Origin: Bacillota bacterium
GTDB taxonomy: Bacteria; Bacillota; Clostridia; Acetivibrionales; DSM-1351
Length of the DNA stretch: 44,127 bases
NCBI GenBank assembly: GCA_023415305.1
Contig: JAEZKZ010000015.1
Span: 1-44,127, forward strand
Reading direction: 5' to 3'
The notes under the pieces were generated by a model. It saw nothing but the letters and a program-made list of their open reading frames with translations, was not told the DNA's origin and searched no databases. Of the stretch, positions 1 through 9,221 are shown one piece after another (position 1 is the stretch's first letter; the number at the start of each line of letters is the position of its first letter). A program made the position numbers and the translations under genes.

Positions 1-99
1 GCCATGTGTATCGTATCAATAGGGCCCATCATGCTAGCGTATCCTTTCTGTCAGAAATACTTCGTCAAGGGCTTGACGGTAGGAGCGGTGAAAGGCTGA
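1..99 (+). CDS. Sugar ABC transporter permease, C-terminal end (partial)
   Basis: The window opens inside a reading frame of 32 codons ending in TGA. Its last residues, IGPIMLAYPFCQKYFVKGLT followed by VGAVKG, are the typical end of a CUT1-family (LplC/MalG-like) inner-membrane sugar permease, where 'P-F-x-Q-K-Y-F-V-K-G' closes the protein. The gene for a sugar-binding lipoprotein follows 88 bp downstream, which is the usual permease / binding-protein arrangement for this transporter class. Most of the gene, including the EAA loop, lies outside the window. Identification rests on the C-terminal signature and on context. Confidence 0.85.
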   Translation, partial: AMCIVSIGPIMLAYPFCQKYFVKGLTVGAVKG

Positions 100-187
100 A
101 TTCCGGAGGAAACTCATATGATTTCAATTGCCTGAGGTTATATAAAGTTAATATAACTTAAGGAAAAATATAAAGGAGGAATTTATT

Positions 188-1732
188 ATGAACAAAATTA
201 GAAGGGGCTTCTCAATGCTGTTAGTGGGTATTCTTGCATTCGGCGCAGTATTATCAGGTTGCGGCAAAAGTGAACCCGGAACCGACACCAAGGCTGTAGC
301 ACAGCAAAGTCAGGCAGCTGTAGCTACAGAAGAGCAGACTAAGCCGTCAGAGCTTGATGAAGTAAACCTTGTCTGGTACTTCGTGGGACCGGGCGAACAA
401 AAGGATACTGCAAAGGTGGAGGAGGAAGTTTCAAAATACTTGAAGGACAAAATCAATGTAAACCTTAAACTCAACTGTCTGGATTGGGGAACCTACCAGC
501 AAAAGATGAATGCAATGATTGCTGCCGGAGAACCCTTTGACTTGTGCTTTACGGCATCCTGGATGCTGGATTATAACAAAAATGCAAGGACAGGGGCATT
601 TATACCAATTAATGAGCTGATGGATAAATATGCACCTAAAACAAAGGATTTACTGGGTGTAGATTTCCTTAAGGCCTCACAAATTGAGGGGAAAAATTAT
701 GCACTGCCCTGCAATAAGGAAAAAGCCCGCAGCTATGGTATTGTTTACAATAAGGCAACTGCAGAGAAGTACGGCTTCGACATGTCCACTGTAAAGAGTA
801 TCAAGGATCTTGAGCCAATGCTTAAGAAAATAAAGGAAGGTGAACCATCTGCATTCCCATTTATAGGAGGCTCTCTTGCATTTGGAATTTACGACTGGCA
901 TGCGTCAAACTCAAATGAAAGCCCCGATGTTGGAGACATAACTGCCGAGGGAAAGGTTATAAACCAGTTTGAAACCCCGGAATTTAAAGAAATGTGGCAG
1001 CTGATGAACAAGTATTACAAGGCTGGCTACATAAGAAAAGATATAATAACACAGCAGAACGTTGTTGAGGAAGCTGTAAGCAGTGGGCAAACATTTGCAT
1101 GGTGTGTAAATCTTAAGCCCGGGTATGCTGAAGAGTATACGGCTAATAAGCAGCTAAAGGAAAAGCATGGATTTGAGCTTGGGCAGATTGATTTTACAGA
1201 ACCTATTATGTGCACTGCTGATGTAATGGGCTCAATGACCGCTATTTCCAAGACTTCCTCAAATCCGGAGAGAGCCATGATGTTTTTGGAACTCTTCAAC
1301 ACTGATAAATACCTGAACAACCTTATTAATTTCGGTATTGAGAACACACATTACAAAAAGCTTAATGACAACACTATAGAAACAATTCCGGATTCAGGCT
1401 ACGCACTCGGTATGCAGTGGGCACTTGGAAATCAGTTCATAAACTATTTACAAAAAAATGAAAATGCCAATAAGTGGACACAATTTGAAGAATTCAATAA
1501 GGCTGCAAAGCCATCCCCGGAAGTTGGCTTCTTATTTAATCCAGAAAGTGTAAAGACTGAAAAAGCTGCATGTGATACCGTAATAGGTCAATATGCCAGA
1601 GCGCTGGACAACGGAGTAATAGACCCGGATAAGTACTTGCCGGAATTTTTAAACAAGCTGAAAGCTGCCGGTGCCGATAGGATAATTGCCGAAAAGCAGA
1701 AGCAGTTTGATCAATGGAAGGCAAAAAAGTAA
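188..1732 (+). CDS. Extracellular sugar-binding lipoprotein of a CUT1 ABC transporter
   Basis: 514-residue protein with a lipoprotein signal peptide: a positive start, a hydrophobic stretch, then the lipobox LSGC with Cys25 as the lipidated residue. The body is a periplasmic-binding-protein fold of the LplA/YtcQ type, and the last 150 residues resemble the DUF3502 domain common to this subgroup. It would capture an oligosaccharide outside the cell and pass it to the permease whose end lies just upstream. A strong SD (AAAGGAGGA) sits 7 bases before the ATG. The neighbouring GH94 phosphorylase and beta-galactosidase suggest a beta-linked gluco- or galacto-oligosaccharide as substrate; that is inference, and the ligand cannot be read from the sequence. 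Confidence 0.9.
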   Translation: MNKIRRGFSMLLVGILAFGAVLSGCGKSEPGTDTKAVAQQSQAAVATEEQTKPSELDEVNLVWYFVGPGEQKDTAKVEEEVSKYLKDKINVNLKLNCLDWGTYQQKMNAMIAAGEPFDLCFTASWMLDYNKNARTGAFIPINELMDKYAPKTKDLLGVDFLKASQIEGKNYALPCNKEKARSYGIVYNKATAEKYGFDMSTVKSIKDLEPMLKKIKEGEPSAFPFIGGSLAFGIYDWHASNSNESPDVGDITAEGKVINQFETPEFKEMWQLMNKYYKAGYIRKDIITQQNVVEEAVSSGQTFAWCVNLKPGYAEEYTANKQLKEKHGFELGQIDFTEPIMCTADVMGSMTAISKTSSNPERAMMFLELFNTDKYLNNLINFGIENTHYKKLNDNTIETIPDSGYALGMQWALGNQFINYLQKNENANKWTQFEEFNKAAKPSPEVGFLFNPESVKTEKAACDTVIGQYARALDNGVIDPDKYLPEFLNKLKAAGADRIIAEKQKQFDQWKAKK

Positions 1733-1821
1733 TATCCTCTCAGGTGGTATTGTAAAAAGGGATGGGAGAGGCATGCGATCGACAGCACTTTTCCATTCCA
1801 AAAGAAAATAAATGGCAACGC

Positions 1822-1858
1822 AAAATGGAGCTCTGCGACAGCGGAGCTTTCATTTTGA
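1822..1858 (+). terminator. Hairpin terminator after the binding-protein gene
   Basis: Near-perfect stem: CAAAATG pairs with CATTTTG, and AGCTCTGC with GCGGAGCT, around a GACA loop, with one small bulge. The U-rich arm follows the GC-rich core. It lies between the binding-protein gene and the GH94 gene, so the phosphorylase is probably expressed at a lower level by read-through, or from its own signal. No clear promoter is seen between hairpin and GH94 start. Confidence 0.65.
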
Positions 1859-1885
1859 AAAAATACTAACCTTTGGAGGTGTCAA

Positions 1886-4855
1886 GTGATAAGAGAATTA
1901 ACAGCCAGACAGGTGACTGAAAATCCTGAAGTAGTAATAAGAAATATTTTCGGTGACCAGGTAACCGGTACGGATATAGTGGACGGGATATTTATTGATA
2001 CGGGATTTACAAGGGTTTTGGGCGTATCGGGGTTAATGATGAAGGCTCCCGCCACATTAGAAATACTAAAAAATCCTGATGTTTCGGGTTTCCTGCAGAA
2101 ACAGGCCGGGGAACATGGCTCGGTATTGGTTTGCCGCCACCGGAAAGAATTAAAGCTGTATATGCATAACGGGGTTATAACTGAGGAAGGTATGCCGGAA
2201 GAAATAAAGATAGCCATCCAGATGATATTATCCGGTCTTGACGGCTGCGCAGGAAAGCTGAATGAGGTCGGCGAGCATGAAATTGATTTATTCATGCCTT
2301 CCCCAGGACCACATTTTAATGTAAATCTGCTGTTGGGAAACAGAGTTGGCTATTCCCGCGCATTACAGACAACACCCAAGAGTGTTGTAGACAAAATGGG
2401 AGGAGGAAGCTTTCGTTCGCATGCTTCCACACAGGTTTTGGCCAGCCGTTGGGATATGAGACAGGAGGAAAACGGCTTTCCTGCCAACCGACAATTTTAT
2501 TTGTTTGAAAATAATAAAAAGGTATTTTATTCAGGTGAAATAAAAAGAGACAATCTGGTAATGGCGAAATGTACACATTCTCAAAATTACACAGCCATAA
2601 GCTATAAGACAAAATGTGGACTTGATATAGAGAGGCTTATATTCATCTCCGCTCAAGAGGCTGGACTGCCTATAGCCACCGAGGTCCAGAGGATAGCGAT
2701 ATACAATACGGGTACAACACCCAGAAAATTAAGGTTGGTTTATACCGGGATGTTTGGTTCTGCGGCTCCTGATGCGCTATTCGAAGATGTTTTGTACAGC
2801 AATATAATTATGCAGTCCCGTATATTGAGAGACGATGACGGTTCGATTATGGCATTGAGTCCTGATTATTATACTGAGAAAGGCAGGAAGGACTTAAGAT
2901 TTCATACAATGCTGGTGCATAACAGGGGTGGGAGGAAGCTTGCAAGGGAATTCTGTGTAAACTACAACGAGTTTGTGGGAAATGGGACACTTCAAGATCC
3001 AGAAGGTGCTCTAAAGCTCAGCAATAACTTATACAGAAAAGGCCCGGGTTTTTTTGCCGTTGCAGCCGAAATAGAACTTGAGCCGGGTGAAAGGTGTTTT
3101 ACCGACCAGATAACAGGACTTGTGTCAGACAGGGTAAATCCAATGTTTGGGGAGGATACCTTGAAACAGGAGCTTTACAGACTGCTTGAAAAGTTTTCTC
3201 AGCCCGATTCTGTTTATCAGGAGCTTGAGGGCATCAAAAAGTTCATGGACAGCTATTCCGGGTTCTTAAAGGTCAATTCACGAGATAAGACATTTAATGC
3301 CTATGTTAATAAAAATCTGCCTTTTCAGGTGCTTTACCAGACATTTGTGTCACGTTCCTTCTGTCAGACTCAAAAAGGGTACAGGGAAATAGGCTTCAGG
3401 GAAATTCAGGATATTTTTACTTCCATGTATTATTTTATGGGTATGGGTATGGCGGATTTCGCCAAACAGCTTATTAAAGAGTGGTGCGCTATGATTTTTG
3501 AGTTTGGCTTTGCATACCACAACTTTTTTTGGGAAGGAAAGGAGCCGGGTAAATGGTCGGATGACCAGCTTTGGTTTATACAGGCAGTATATCGCTATAT
3601 CGTTCTTACAGGGGATGTTGGGCTTTTGGAGGAAAAGTGTGCTATTGCAGGAATAGTCCCAGTCAGGGAGAGAAGTGTGTACGAAACAATTAAGGCAGTT
3701 ATCCTGTATTCTGCAAAAATTTCAGTGGGAAAACATGGCCTGCCACTGCTGGACTATGCTGACTGGAACGATTGTCTGAAACTTGATGATGACTATATCA
3801 ACGGTATTGCCAAGGAAGAGCTGTATATGCAGCAGCTCGAAAAAGACGGTAGATTTGGGCAGTCCCTTAAAAGCAACTATTCGGAAAGTGTCATGAATGC
3901 TTTCCTGCTGAAAGTGGCAGTGGATGAAATGATAAAATTGGCAGACAAAAAAGGCGATATAACCTACATGGATGAATTGCAGATGATAAGCTGCAATTTA
4001 GACAGAGATATACAAAAGCATGCCTGGAAGGGGGACTTCTTTGCAAGAGTTCTGTTCAACAGATATGGGGAGGGTGACTATTTATATCTTGGGGCAGGTG
4101 GAGACGGACTGTCGGTCGATCCTTCAATAGATGGTTCATATTTTCTCAATTCCTTCAGTTGGAGCATACTGTCAGACTGTGCCCGCGAAAGCCAGATTGA
4201 AGTGATGCTCGAAGTAGTGGAGTCAAGACTTAAAAGTCCCTTTGGAATAAAACTTGTTACACCGGTTGAGCTGGGAAGGATAGCAAAGAATACAGCCACA
4301 GCGGAGTATTTTCCTGGAGACCGTGAAAACGGAGGTGTCTTCAAGCATGCCAGCATGATGGCAGCTACCGCCATGTTCAAAGCAGCAAAAGAGGTGAACA
4401 GCTCCCAATTGGCCGAACGACTGTCAAAACTCGCTTATTGGACAGTGGATACCTGCTTGCCGTATAAGACAATGGAAAATCCTTTCGTAAACTGCGGTAA
4501 CCCGAGATTTTGCACCCAATATAATAATAGCGAGACGGGAGAAAATACCGGACCTATGTTGAGCGGAACCTCCACATGGATGACGCTGGCGTTGATGTCG
4601 GCACTTGGTATTGAGTATTCAGAAAAGGGCCTTATCATCAACCCGATACTGAGGTCTGAAGAAACCGGTTTCTCCTATAATATAAATATGGATAGGACGG
4701 TTTATTATGTGGAGATAAGGAAACCGGAGGGGTTCTTTCGGTTGTGCGAGGGGAATGCCTGCATTACCTTTGACGGCAGAACTATGGATAGTAATATACT
4801 GCCTGTTATGAATGACAAAAAACAACATATGGTAGTAATTGATTTTCGAGTGTAA
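1886..4855 (+). CDS. GH94 glycoside phosphorylase, cellodextrin phosphorylase type
   Basis: 989-residue cytoplasmic enzyme of glycoside hydrolase family 94, which splits beta-glucosides with inorganic phosphate and releases a sugar 1-phosphate. The length and long matching stretches (PGPHFNVNLLLGNR, RSHASTQVLASR, DMRQEENGFPANRQFYL, TQKGYREIGFREIQD) agree with my memory of the C. thermocellum cellodextrin phosphorylase (about 984 residues). The catalytic general acid is expected to be the Asp in ADWNDCLK, within residues 626-634. Downstream motifs include NSFSWSILSD, GDRENGGVFKHASMMA and CTQYNNSETGENTGPMLSGT. The start is GTG with GGAGG 6 bases upstream. It sits with a sugar ABC transporter and a beta-galactosidase, fitting intracellular phosphorolysis of imported oligosaccharides. 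Family is firm; specificity (cellodextrin versus other beta-glucans acted on by GH94) is less sure. Confidence 0.9.
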   Translation: MIRELTARQVTENPEVVIRNIFGDQVTGTDIVDGIFIDTGFTRVLGVSGLMMKAPATLEILKNPDVSGFLQKQAGEHGSVLVCRHRKELKLYMHNGVITEEGMPEEIKIAIQMILSGLDGCAGKLNEVGEHEIDLFMPSPGPHFNVNLLLGNRVGYSRALQTTPKSVVDKMGGGSFRSHASTQVLASRWDMRQEENGFPANRQFYLFENNKKVFYSGEIKRDNLVMAKCTHSQNYTAISYKTKCGLDIERLIFISAQEAGLPIATEVQRIAIYNTGTTPRKLRLVYTGMFGSAAPDALFEDVLYSNIIMQSRILRDDDGSIMALSPDYYTEKGRKDLRFHTMLVHNRGGRKLAREFCVNYNEFVGNGTLQDPEGALKLSNNLYRKGPGFFAVAAEIELEPGERCFTDQITGLVSDRVNPMFGEDTLKQELYRLLEKFSQPDSVYQELEGIKKFMDSYSGFLKVNSRDKTFNAYVNKNLPFQVLYQTFVSRSFCQTQKGYREIGFREIQDIFTSMYYFMGMGMADFAKQLIKEWCAMIFEFGFAYHNFFWEGKEPGKWSDDQLWFIQAVYRYIVLTGDVGLLEEKCAIAGIVPVRERSVYETIKAVILYSAKISVGKHGLPLLDYADWNDCLKLDDDYINGIAKEELYMQQLEKDGRFGQSLKSNYSESVMNAFLLKVAVDEMIKLADKKGDITYMDELQMISCNLDRDIQKHAWKGDFFARVLFNRYGEGDYLYLGAGGDGLSVDPSIDGSYFLNSFSWSILSDCARESQIEVMLEVVESRLKSPFGIKLVTPVELGRIAKNTATAEYFPGDRENGGVFKHASMMAATAMFKAAKEVNSSQLAERLSKLAYWTVDTCLPYKTMENPFVNCGNPRFCTQYNNSETGENTGPMLSGTSTWMTLALMSALGIEYSEKGLIINPILRSEETGFSYNINMDRTVYYVEIRKPEGFFRLCEGNACITFDGRTMDSNILPVMNDKKQHMVVIDFRV

Positions 4856-4870
4856 TCACATTTATCAATT

Positions 4871-5743
4871 CTAAGAACCACCTGTTATAATAGTTGATTG
4901 CCCTTTTAAGTCTTTATATTCTCTGGGCGAAAGACCGGTATTTTTCTTGAATATTCTGCTGAAATAAAAGGGATTGTCATAGCCTACAATAGAGGAAATT
5001 TCAGAGATGTTAAATGAGGAGCTGAATAAAAGCTCCTTTGCTTTTGCCAATCTGATATTGGTTAAGTACTGCTGAGGAGTCATTCCAGTGTAGGTCTTAA
5101 AATTGTTTATGAACCAGCAGGTGCTCATACTGCACATTTTTGCATACCCCATAATGCTTTGCTTCTGAGTAAAATTTTTATTCATAATTTCAATAATTCT
5201 CTGCAGCTGCTCATTTATCAGGTGTATATTGGAGCTTCCCTCAGACATGTTTCTGGACATAAGGGATAGAAGCTCCAGGGCATACAGATTTGAAAGCTCG
5301 AAAAAGTTCTTTCTCCTGACCTGCAGTTCTCTAATTATTTTCTCAAATATTGATATATACTCATTCTTGATTCCCACATTAAATAGAGAGTCATTTTTAA
5401 AATCCAAATCTTTAAGATAAGCCTCGGCCTGTGCTCCTGAAAAATGAAGCCAATATATTTCGGGGTTGTTCTGCAGATGGTATATGTAATATTGTGGTTG
5501 ATACGGATAGTAAATAACAGCCGAGCCTTCTTCTACTGTGATATGTTCTCCGTCAATTTTAAAATCGGCATTACCCTTGGCGACATAAAGCAGCTGATAA
5601 TCAGACCTTCCTTCAGAACGGCTGGTCTCAAAAGAGTTAAGCTTGACCAGCTTGTAATACCCGCAGCTGTTGACAGATAAAAAGTTCTTGCTGTCTTCTA
5701 TATCTTCGTCGGCATCTGAGATGTAACCCGATATGTTTATCAT
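4871..5743 (-). CDS. AraC-family transcriptional regulator
   Basis: 290 residues. The N-terminal half (about 30-130) is a cupin-type sugar-sensing domain, with the 'GSAVIYYPYQPQYYIYHLQ' stretch typical of this class. The C-terminal 100 residues hold two helix-turn-helix motifs; the second has the family signature NISEISSIVGYDNPFYFSRI followed by FKKNTGLSPREYK. GGGAG lies 9 bases before the ATG. The gene is divergent from the beta-galactosidase and convergent with the GH94 gene, so it is the natural candidate to control this sugar locus. A 10-bp inverted repeat just upstream of the beta-galactosidase promoter could be its site. Inducer unknown. Confidence 0.92.
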   Translation of the reverse strand: MINISGYISDADEDIEDSKNFLSVNSCGYYKLVKLNSFETSRSEGRSDYQLLYVAKGNADFKIDGEHITVEEGSAVIYYPYQPQYYIYHLQNNPEIYWLHFSGAQAEAYLKDLDFKNDSLFNVGIKNEYISIFEKIIRELQVRRKNFFELSNLYALELLSLMSRNMSEGSSNIHLINEQLQRIIEIMNKNFTQKQSIMGYAKMCSMSTCWFINNFKTYTGMTPQQYLTNIRLAKAKELLFSSSFNISEISSIVGYDNPFYFSRIFKKNTGLSPREYKDLKGQSTIITGGS

Positions 5744-5784
5744 GACATATTCTCCCTGTAAAAATTCCGGTTTGATTTTGTTGT

Positions 5785-5802
5785 AATTACTAAAAAGTAA
5801 TT
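5785..5802. promoter_or_regulatory. Short inverted repeat upstream of the AraC gene
   Basis: AATTACT - AAAA - AGTAATT, a perfect 7-bp inverted repeat 42 bases upstream of the AraC-family start. It could be an autoregulatory site or a leader hairpin. Low base complexity means it could also be chance. Confidence 0.3.
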
Positions 5803-5892
5803 TATTTACACATACTATCTTTTGAATGATTTGACTGTTCTAATTTTTTAATTGATAGCAACTATATTTTATACTGTTTATTTCGGCAATAC

Positions 5893-5932
5893 AAATAGAT
5901 TAGTTTAATTTTGTGCAGGTTTTAATCTATTT
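5893..5932. promoter_or_regulatory. Putative operator: AAATAGATTA-N20-TAATCTATTT
   Basis: Perfect 10-bp inverted repeat with half-site centres 30 bp (about three helical turns) apart. It ends 6 bp before the putative -35 box of the beta-galactosidase promoter and lies within the AraC/lacZ divergent spacer. The position suits an activator bound directly upstream of RNA polymerase. Confidence 0.5.
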
Positions 5933-5938
5933 TATTAA

Positions 5939-5967
5939 TGGAGTTGGGTATAGCCGATCTGTATAAT
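5939..5967 (+). promoter_or_regulatory. Putative sigma-A promoter of the beta-galactosidase gene
   Basis: Perfect -10 TATAAT at 5962-5967 with a weak -35 TGGAGT at 5939-5944 (17-bp spacer). A weak -35 is typical of activator-dependent promoters. Transcription would start near 5974, which leaves almost no leader before the ATG at 5980 but about 42 nt before the ATG at 6016. Confidence 0.5.
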
Positions 5968-6015
5968 TTAAATTAAGATATGAATCCTATTAATTCGAAA
6001 GTGGTGGTAAATAAT

Positions 6016-9000
6016 ATGCTGATTAAAAACTTTTTTGAAGATCCAAAAACTTTACATGTAGGAACTATGGAGGATAGAGCCTATTATATTCCATACCCCT
6101 CCCAGAAAGAGGCTATTTTATCTGAGGACAGAAATACCTCCAGGCGCTTTCAACTGCTCAACGGGCAATGGAGCTTTAAATATTTCAACAGTATATATGA
6201 TGTTACAGAAGAATTCTATCTGCCCGATTTTGACCTTGCCCGTTTCGACAGTATCCCTGTGCCCGCAGTCTGGCAGAATCACGGCTACGACAGGCATCAA
6301 TATACAAACATAAAATACCCGTTCCCTTACGATCCGCCCTATGTGCCTGTAGAAAATCCCTGCGGAGCCTATGTCAGACAGTTTGAGGTGGCTGCGGGCA
6401 ACCAGAATATGAGAAAGTACATCAACTTTGAAGGTGTTGACTCTTGCTACTATTTATGGATAAACGGAGCCTTTGTTGGCTACAGTCAGGTTTCACACTC
6501 TACAAGTGAATTTGATATAACAGACTTTGTTAAAGAAGGTACAAATACAATTGCGGTGTTGGTCTTAAAATGGTGTGATGGTAGTTACTTTGAAGATCAG
6601 GACAAGTTCAGAACCTCGGGTATTTTCCGCGATGTATATATTCTTTATCGACCTCAGAAGCATATTCGGGACTTCTTTGTAAAGACTGCCCTTTCAGATA
6701 ACTACAGAAAGGCAGGTATATCGGTAGAACTTGAATATCTTAAAGGAAATCCGGTTCAGCTTGAATACGTACTGCTTGGTGCAGATGCATCAACTGAAGT
6801 TGCTAGAGGCACTGTAAGTTCAACCGGCCCAAATTCCGTGCTGGAGATAAGCATTGAGAACCCCTCCTTATGGAATGCTGAACAGCCGAACCTGTATACA
6901 CTTGTTATGAATACTTCGGAAGAGGCAATAGCCGTAAAGGTTGGACTCAGGGATATCAAGGTTATTGATAAGGTTGTATATCTTAATGGTCAAAAAATAA
7001 AATTCAGAGGAGTAAACAGACATGACAGTAACCCTGTAACAGGCCCCGCTGTTTCAGTGGATGATATGCTGAAGGACCTTGCTCTAATGAAGCAGCATAA
7101 TATTAACTCCATCCGAACAAGCCATTACCCTAATGCGCCGGTATTTACTGAGCTCTGTGATAAATATGGATTTTATGTTATAGCTGAGGCTGATATCGAA
7201 ACCCATGGTACAACAACTATTTTTTCTGAAGAGAATGGTGGCAAGTTCTTTCCGGTGCTGGCACATGACCCTGATTATGAGGCTTCTATTTTAGATCGTG
7301 TAAAGAAAAGCGTTATACGAGATAAAAACCACGCCTGTGTTGTAATATGGTCTATGGGAAATGAGTCTGGTTACGGCAGAAACTTTGAAAATGCTCTCAG
7401 GTGGGTGAAAGAGTATGATACCAGCAGATTAACACATTATGAAGGTGCACATCATACACCAGTGGGGTATAAATGTGATTTCAGTAATCTTGATTTATTC
7501 AGCTGCATGTATGCTTCAATAGAATATATTAAAGAGTATTTTGAAGAAAAACATGGTGATAAACCCTTTATACAATGTGAATATATACACGCCATGGGTA
7601 ACGGCCCCGGAGATATTGAGGATTATCATGACCTCATTCAGAAATACGACGGCTTCTGCGGAGGCTTTGTATGGGAATGGTGCGATCATGCTGTATATAT
7701 GGGGAGAACCGCAGACGGTAAGAAAAAGTATTACTATGGAGGAGATTTTGGTGAATTTCCTCATGACGGAAACTTCTGTATGGACGGTCTTGTGTATCCC
7801 GACAGGAAAGTTCATACAGGTTTACTTGAGTACAAGAATGTAATCCGTCCTCTCCGGCTTGTTAAAGAAAATACAAAAGAAGGTAAGTACACCTTCAGAA
7901 ATATGCTTGATTTTATTAATATCAAAGACTATTTATATATTTCCTACAGTGTAACGAAAAACGGAGAGGTAATAGAACAGGGAGTTATAGAAGACGAAAG
8001 TGTTCTTAACATAAAACCCCATCAGGAAAAGGTTATATATCTAACTCTGAAAGAAGTTGATACAGAAGATTGCTATATTAAGTTTGACTATATTCAAAAA
8101 AATGATTTGGCTTTTACTAAAAAAGGACATCTGCTGGGGTTTGATCAGGTTAAACTGTCAGCTGATGGTTCCGGACTCAGTAAAGACAGAATTTTAGCGG
8201 TGTTGGGACACCTTAACGTACAAAAAGGTGAAATGTCTCTCAAGGAGTCTGACAGATATATAGAAATAACTGGGGTTAACTTTAAATACACCTACAACAA
8301 ATTGACAGGTGCATTTGAAAGAATGGTGTATGACAATAATGTACTTCTGGAAAAACCCATGAACTACAATATCTGGAGAGCTCCTACGGATAACGATAAA
8401 AATGTTCGTCTCAAATGGGAAGAATGTGGATACAACAGAGCTTTTTCAAGAGCTTATTCAACCCGTGTTTCCAAGGAGGACAGCAACATCAGGATAATAA
8501 CCGAATTGTCTGTGACTGCAGTCCACATACAAAGAATACTTGATATAAGCACGGAGTGGAATGTAGCAGATGACGGAACAATTTCTGTCAATATGCAGGT
8601 GGAAAAGAATATGGAAACACCTTTCCTGCCGCGTTTTGGTCTGAGACTGTTCCTGCCTCAGGAAATAAGCAAGGTTGAGTACTTTGGCTTCGGGCCTTAT
8701 GAAAGCTATGCCGACAAGCGCAGAGCTTCCTACATGGGTAAGTTTATAGCCAAGTTGGAGGAGCTGCATGAAGACTATCTAAAGCCTCAGGAAAACGGCA
8801 GTCATTGGGGTTGCCATTATGTGAAGCTTAAGGCCGACTCGGGACTGGGACTGCTGGTTCTCAACGACGAGCCTTTTGGGTTTAATGCATCCTATTATAC
8901 TCAGGAAGAGTTGACAAACAAAAGGCATAACTTTGAACTTGAAAAAAGCGGGAGTACAGTACTGTGTTTGGATTATGCCCAGAGCGGTATAGGTTCCAAC

Positions 9001-9090
9001 AGCTGTGGACCAGAACTGATTGAGAAGTACAGGCTCAACGCCCAGAGATTCCATACTACAATGCTATTGAAACCGTTTATATTAAAATAG
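6016..9090 (+). CDS. Beta-galactosidase, glycoside hydrolase family 2 (LacZ type)
   Basis: About 1024 residues from this start, the usual LacZ length. Order: N-terminal sugar-binding/jelly-roll domain with FRTSGIFRDVYI, immunoglobulin-like domain, TIM barrel with RGVNRHDSNP, general acid/base Glu in WSMGNESGYG and nucleophile Glu in QCEYIHAMGNGPG, then the C-terminal Bgal small-chain domain with NIWRAPTDND and GFGPYESYADK. No signal peptide, so cytoplasmic. An ATG at 5980 in the same frame has no SD and sits only about 6 nt after the predicted transcription start; the ATG at 6016 has GTGGTGG upstream, so I prefer it. The actual substrate may be another beta-galactoside than lactose. Confidence 0.93.
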   Translation: MLIKNFFEDPKTLHVGTMEDRAYYIPYPSQKEAILSEDRNTSRRFQLLNGQWSFKYFNSIYDVTEEFYLPDFDLARFDSIPVPAVWQNHGYDRHQYTNIKYPFPYDPPYVPVENPCGAYVRQFEVAAGNQNMRKYINFEGVDSCYYLWINGAFVGYSQVSHSTSEFDITDFVKEGTNTIAVLVLKWCDGSYFEDQDKFRTSGIFRDVYILYRPQKHIRDFFVKTALSDNYRKAGISVELEYLKGNPVQLEYVLLGADASTEVARGTVSSTGPNSVLEISIENPSLWNAEQPNLYTLVMNTSEEAIAVKVGLRDIKVIDKVVYLNGQKIKFRGVNRHDSNPVTGPAVSVDDMLKDLALMKQHNINSIRTSHYPNAPVFTELCDKYGFYVIAEADIETHGTTTIFSEENGGKFFPVLAHDPDYEASILDRVKKSVIRDKNHACVVIWSMGNESGYGRNFENALRWVKEYDTSRLTHYEGAHHTPVGYKCDFSNLDLFSCMYASIEYIKEYFEEKHGDKPFIQCEYIHAMGNGPGDIEDYHDLIQKYDGFCGGFVWEWCDHAVYMGRTADGKKKYYYGGDFGEFPHDGNFCMDGLVYPDRKVHTGLLEYKNVIRPLRLVKENTKEGKYTFRNMLDFINIKDYLYISYSVTKNGEVIEQGVIEDESVLNIKPHQEKVIYLTLKEVDTEDCYIKFDYIQKNDLAFTKKGHLLGFDQVKLSADGSGLSKDRILAVLGHLNVQKGEMSLKESDRYIEITGVNFKYTYNKLTGAFERMVYDNNVLLEKPMNYNIWRAPTDNDKNVRLKWEECGYNRAFSRAYSTRVSKEDSNIRIITELSVTAVHIQRILDISTEWNVADDGTISVNMQVEKNMETPFLPRFGLRLFLPQEISKVEYFGFGPYESYADKRRASYMGKFIAKLEELHEDYLKPQENGSHWGCHYVKLKADSGLGLLVLNDEPFGFNASYYTQEELTNKRHNFELEKSGSTVLCLDYAQSGIGSNSCGPELIEKYRLNAQRFHTTMLLKPFILK

Positions 9091-9118
9091 GTGAAAGAGG
9101 CTTTTTATTCATATCATT

Positions 9119-9150
9119 AAAAATGCGGGTCCGAAGGAGCCGCATTTTTA
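9119..9150 (+). terminator. Intrinsic terminator after the beta-galactosidase gene
   Basis: AAATGCGG pairs with CCGCATTT around a GTCCGAAGGAG loop that can itself pair TCC/GGA; a run of five T follows. It separates this gene from the converging DeoR gene. Confidence 0.85.
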
Positions 9151-9221
9151 TAATATGATGGTTTAAGCTATATGGAATTATAAATGATGCCGAGTATGCA
9201 AAATAGGGTGCTTGTATATAT

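Noticed and set aside
7516..7843. Open frames of about 100 codons on both strands inside lacZ
   Set aside because: Shadows of the strongly conserved beta-galactosidase frame; no SD and no family match.
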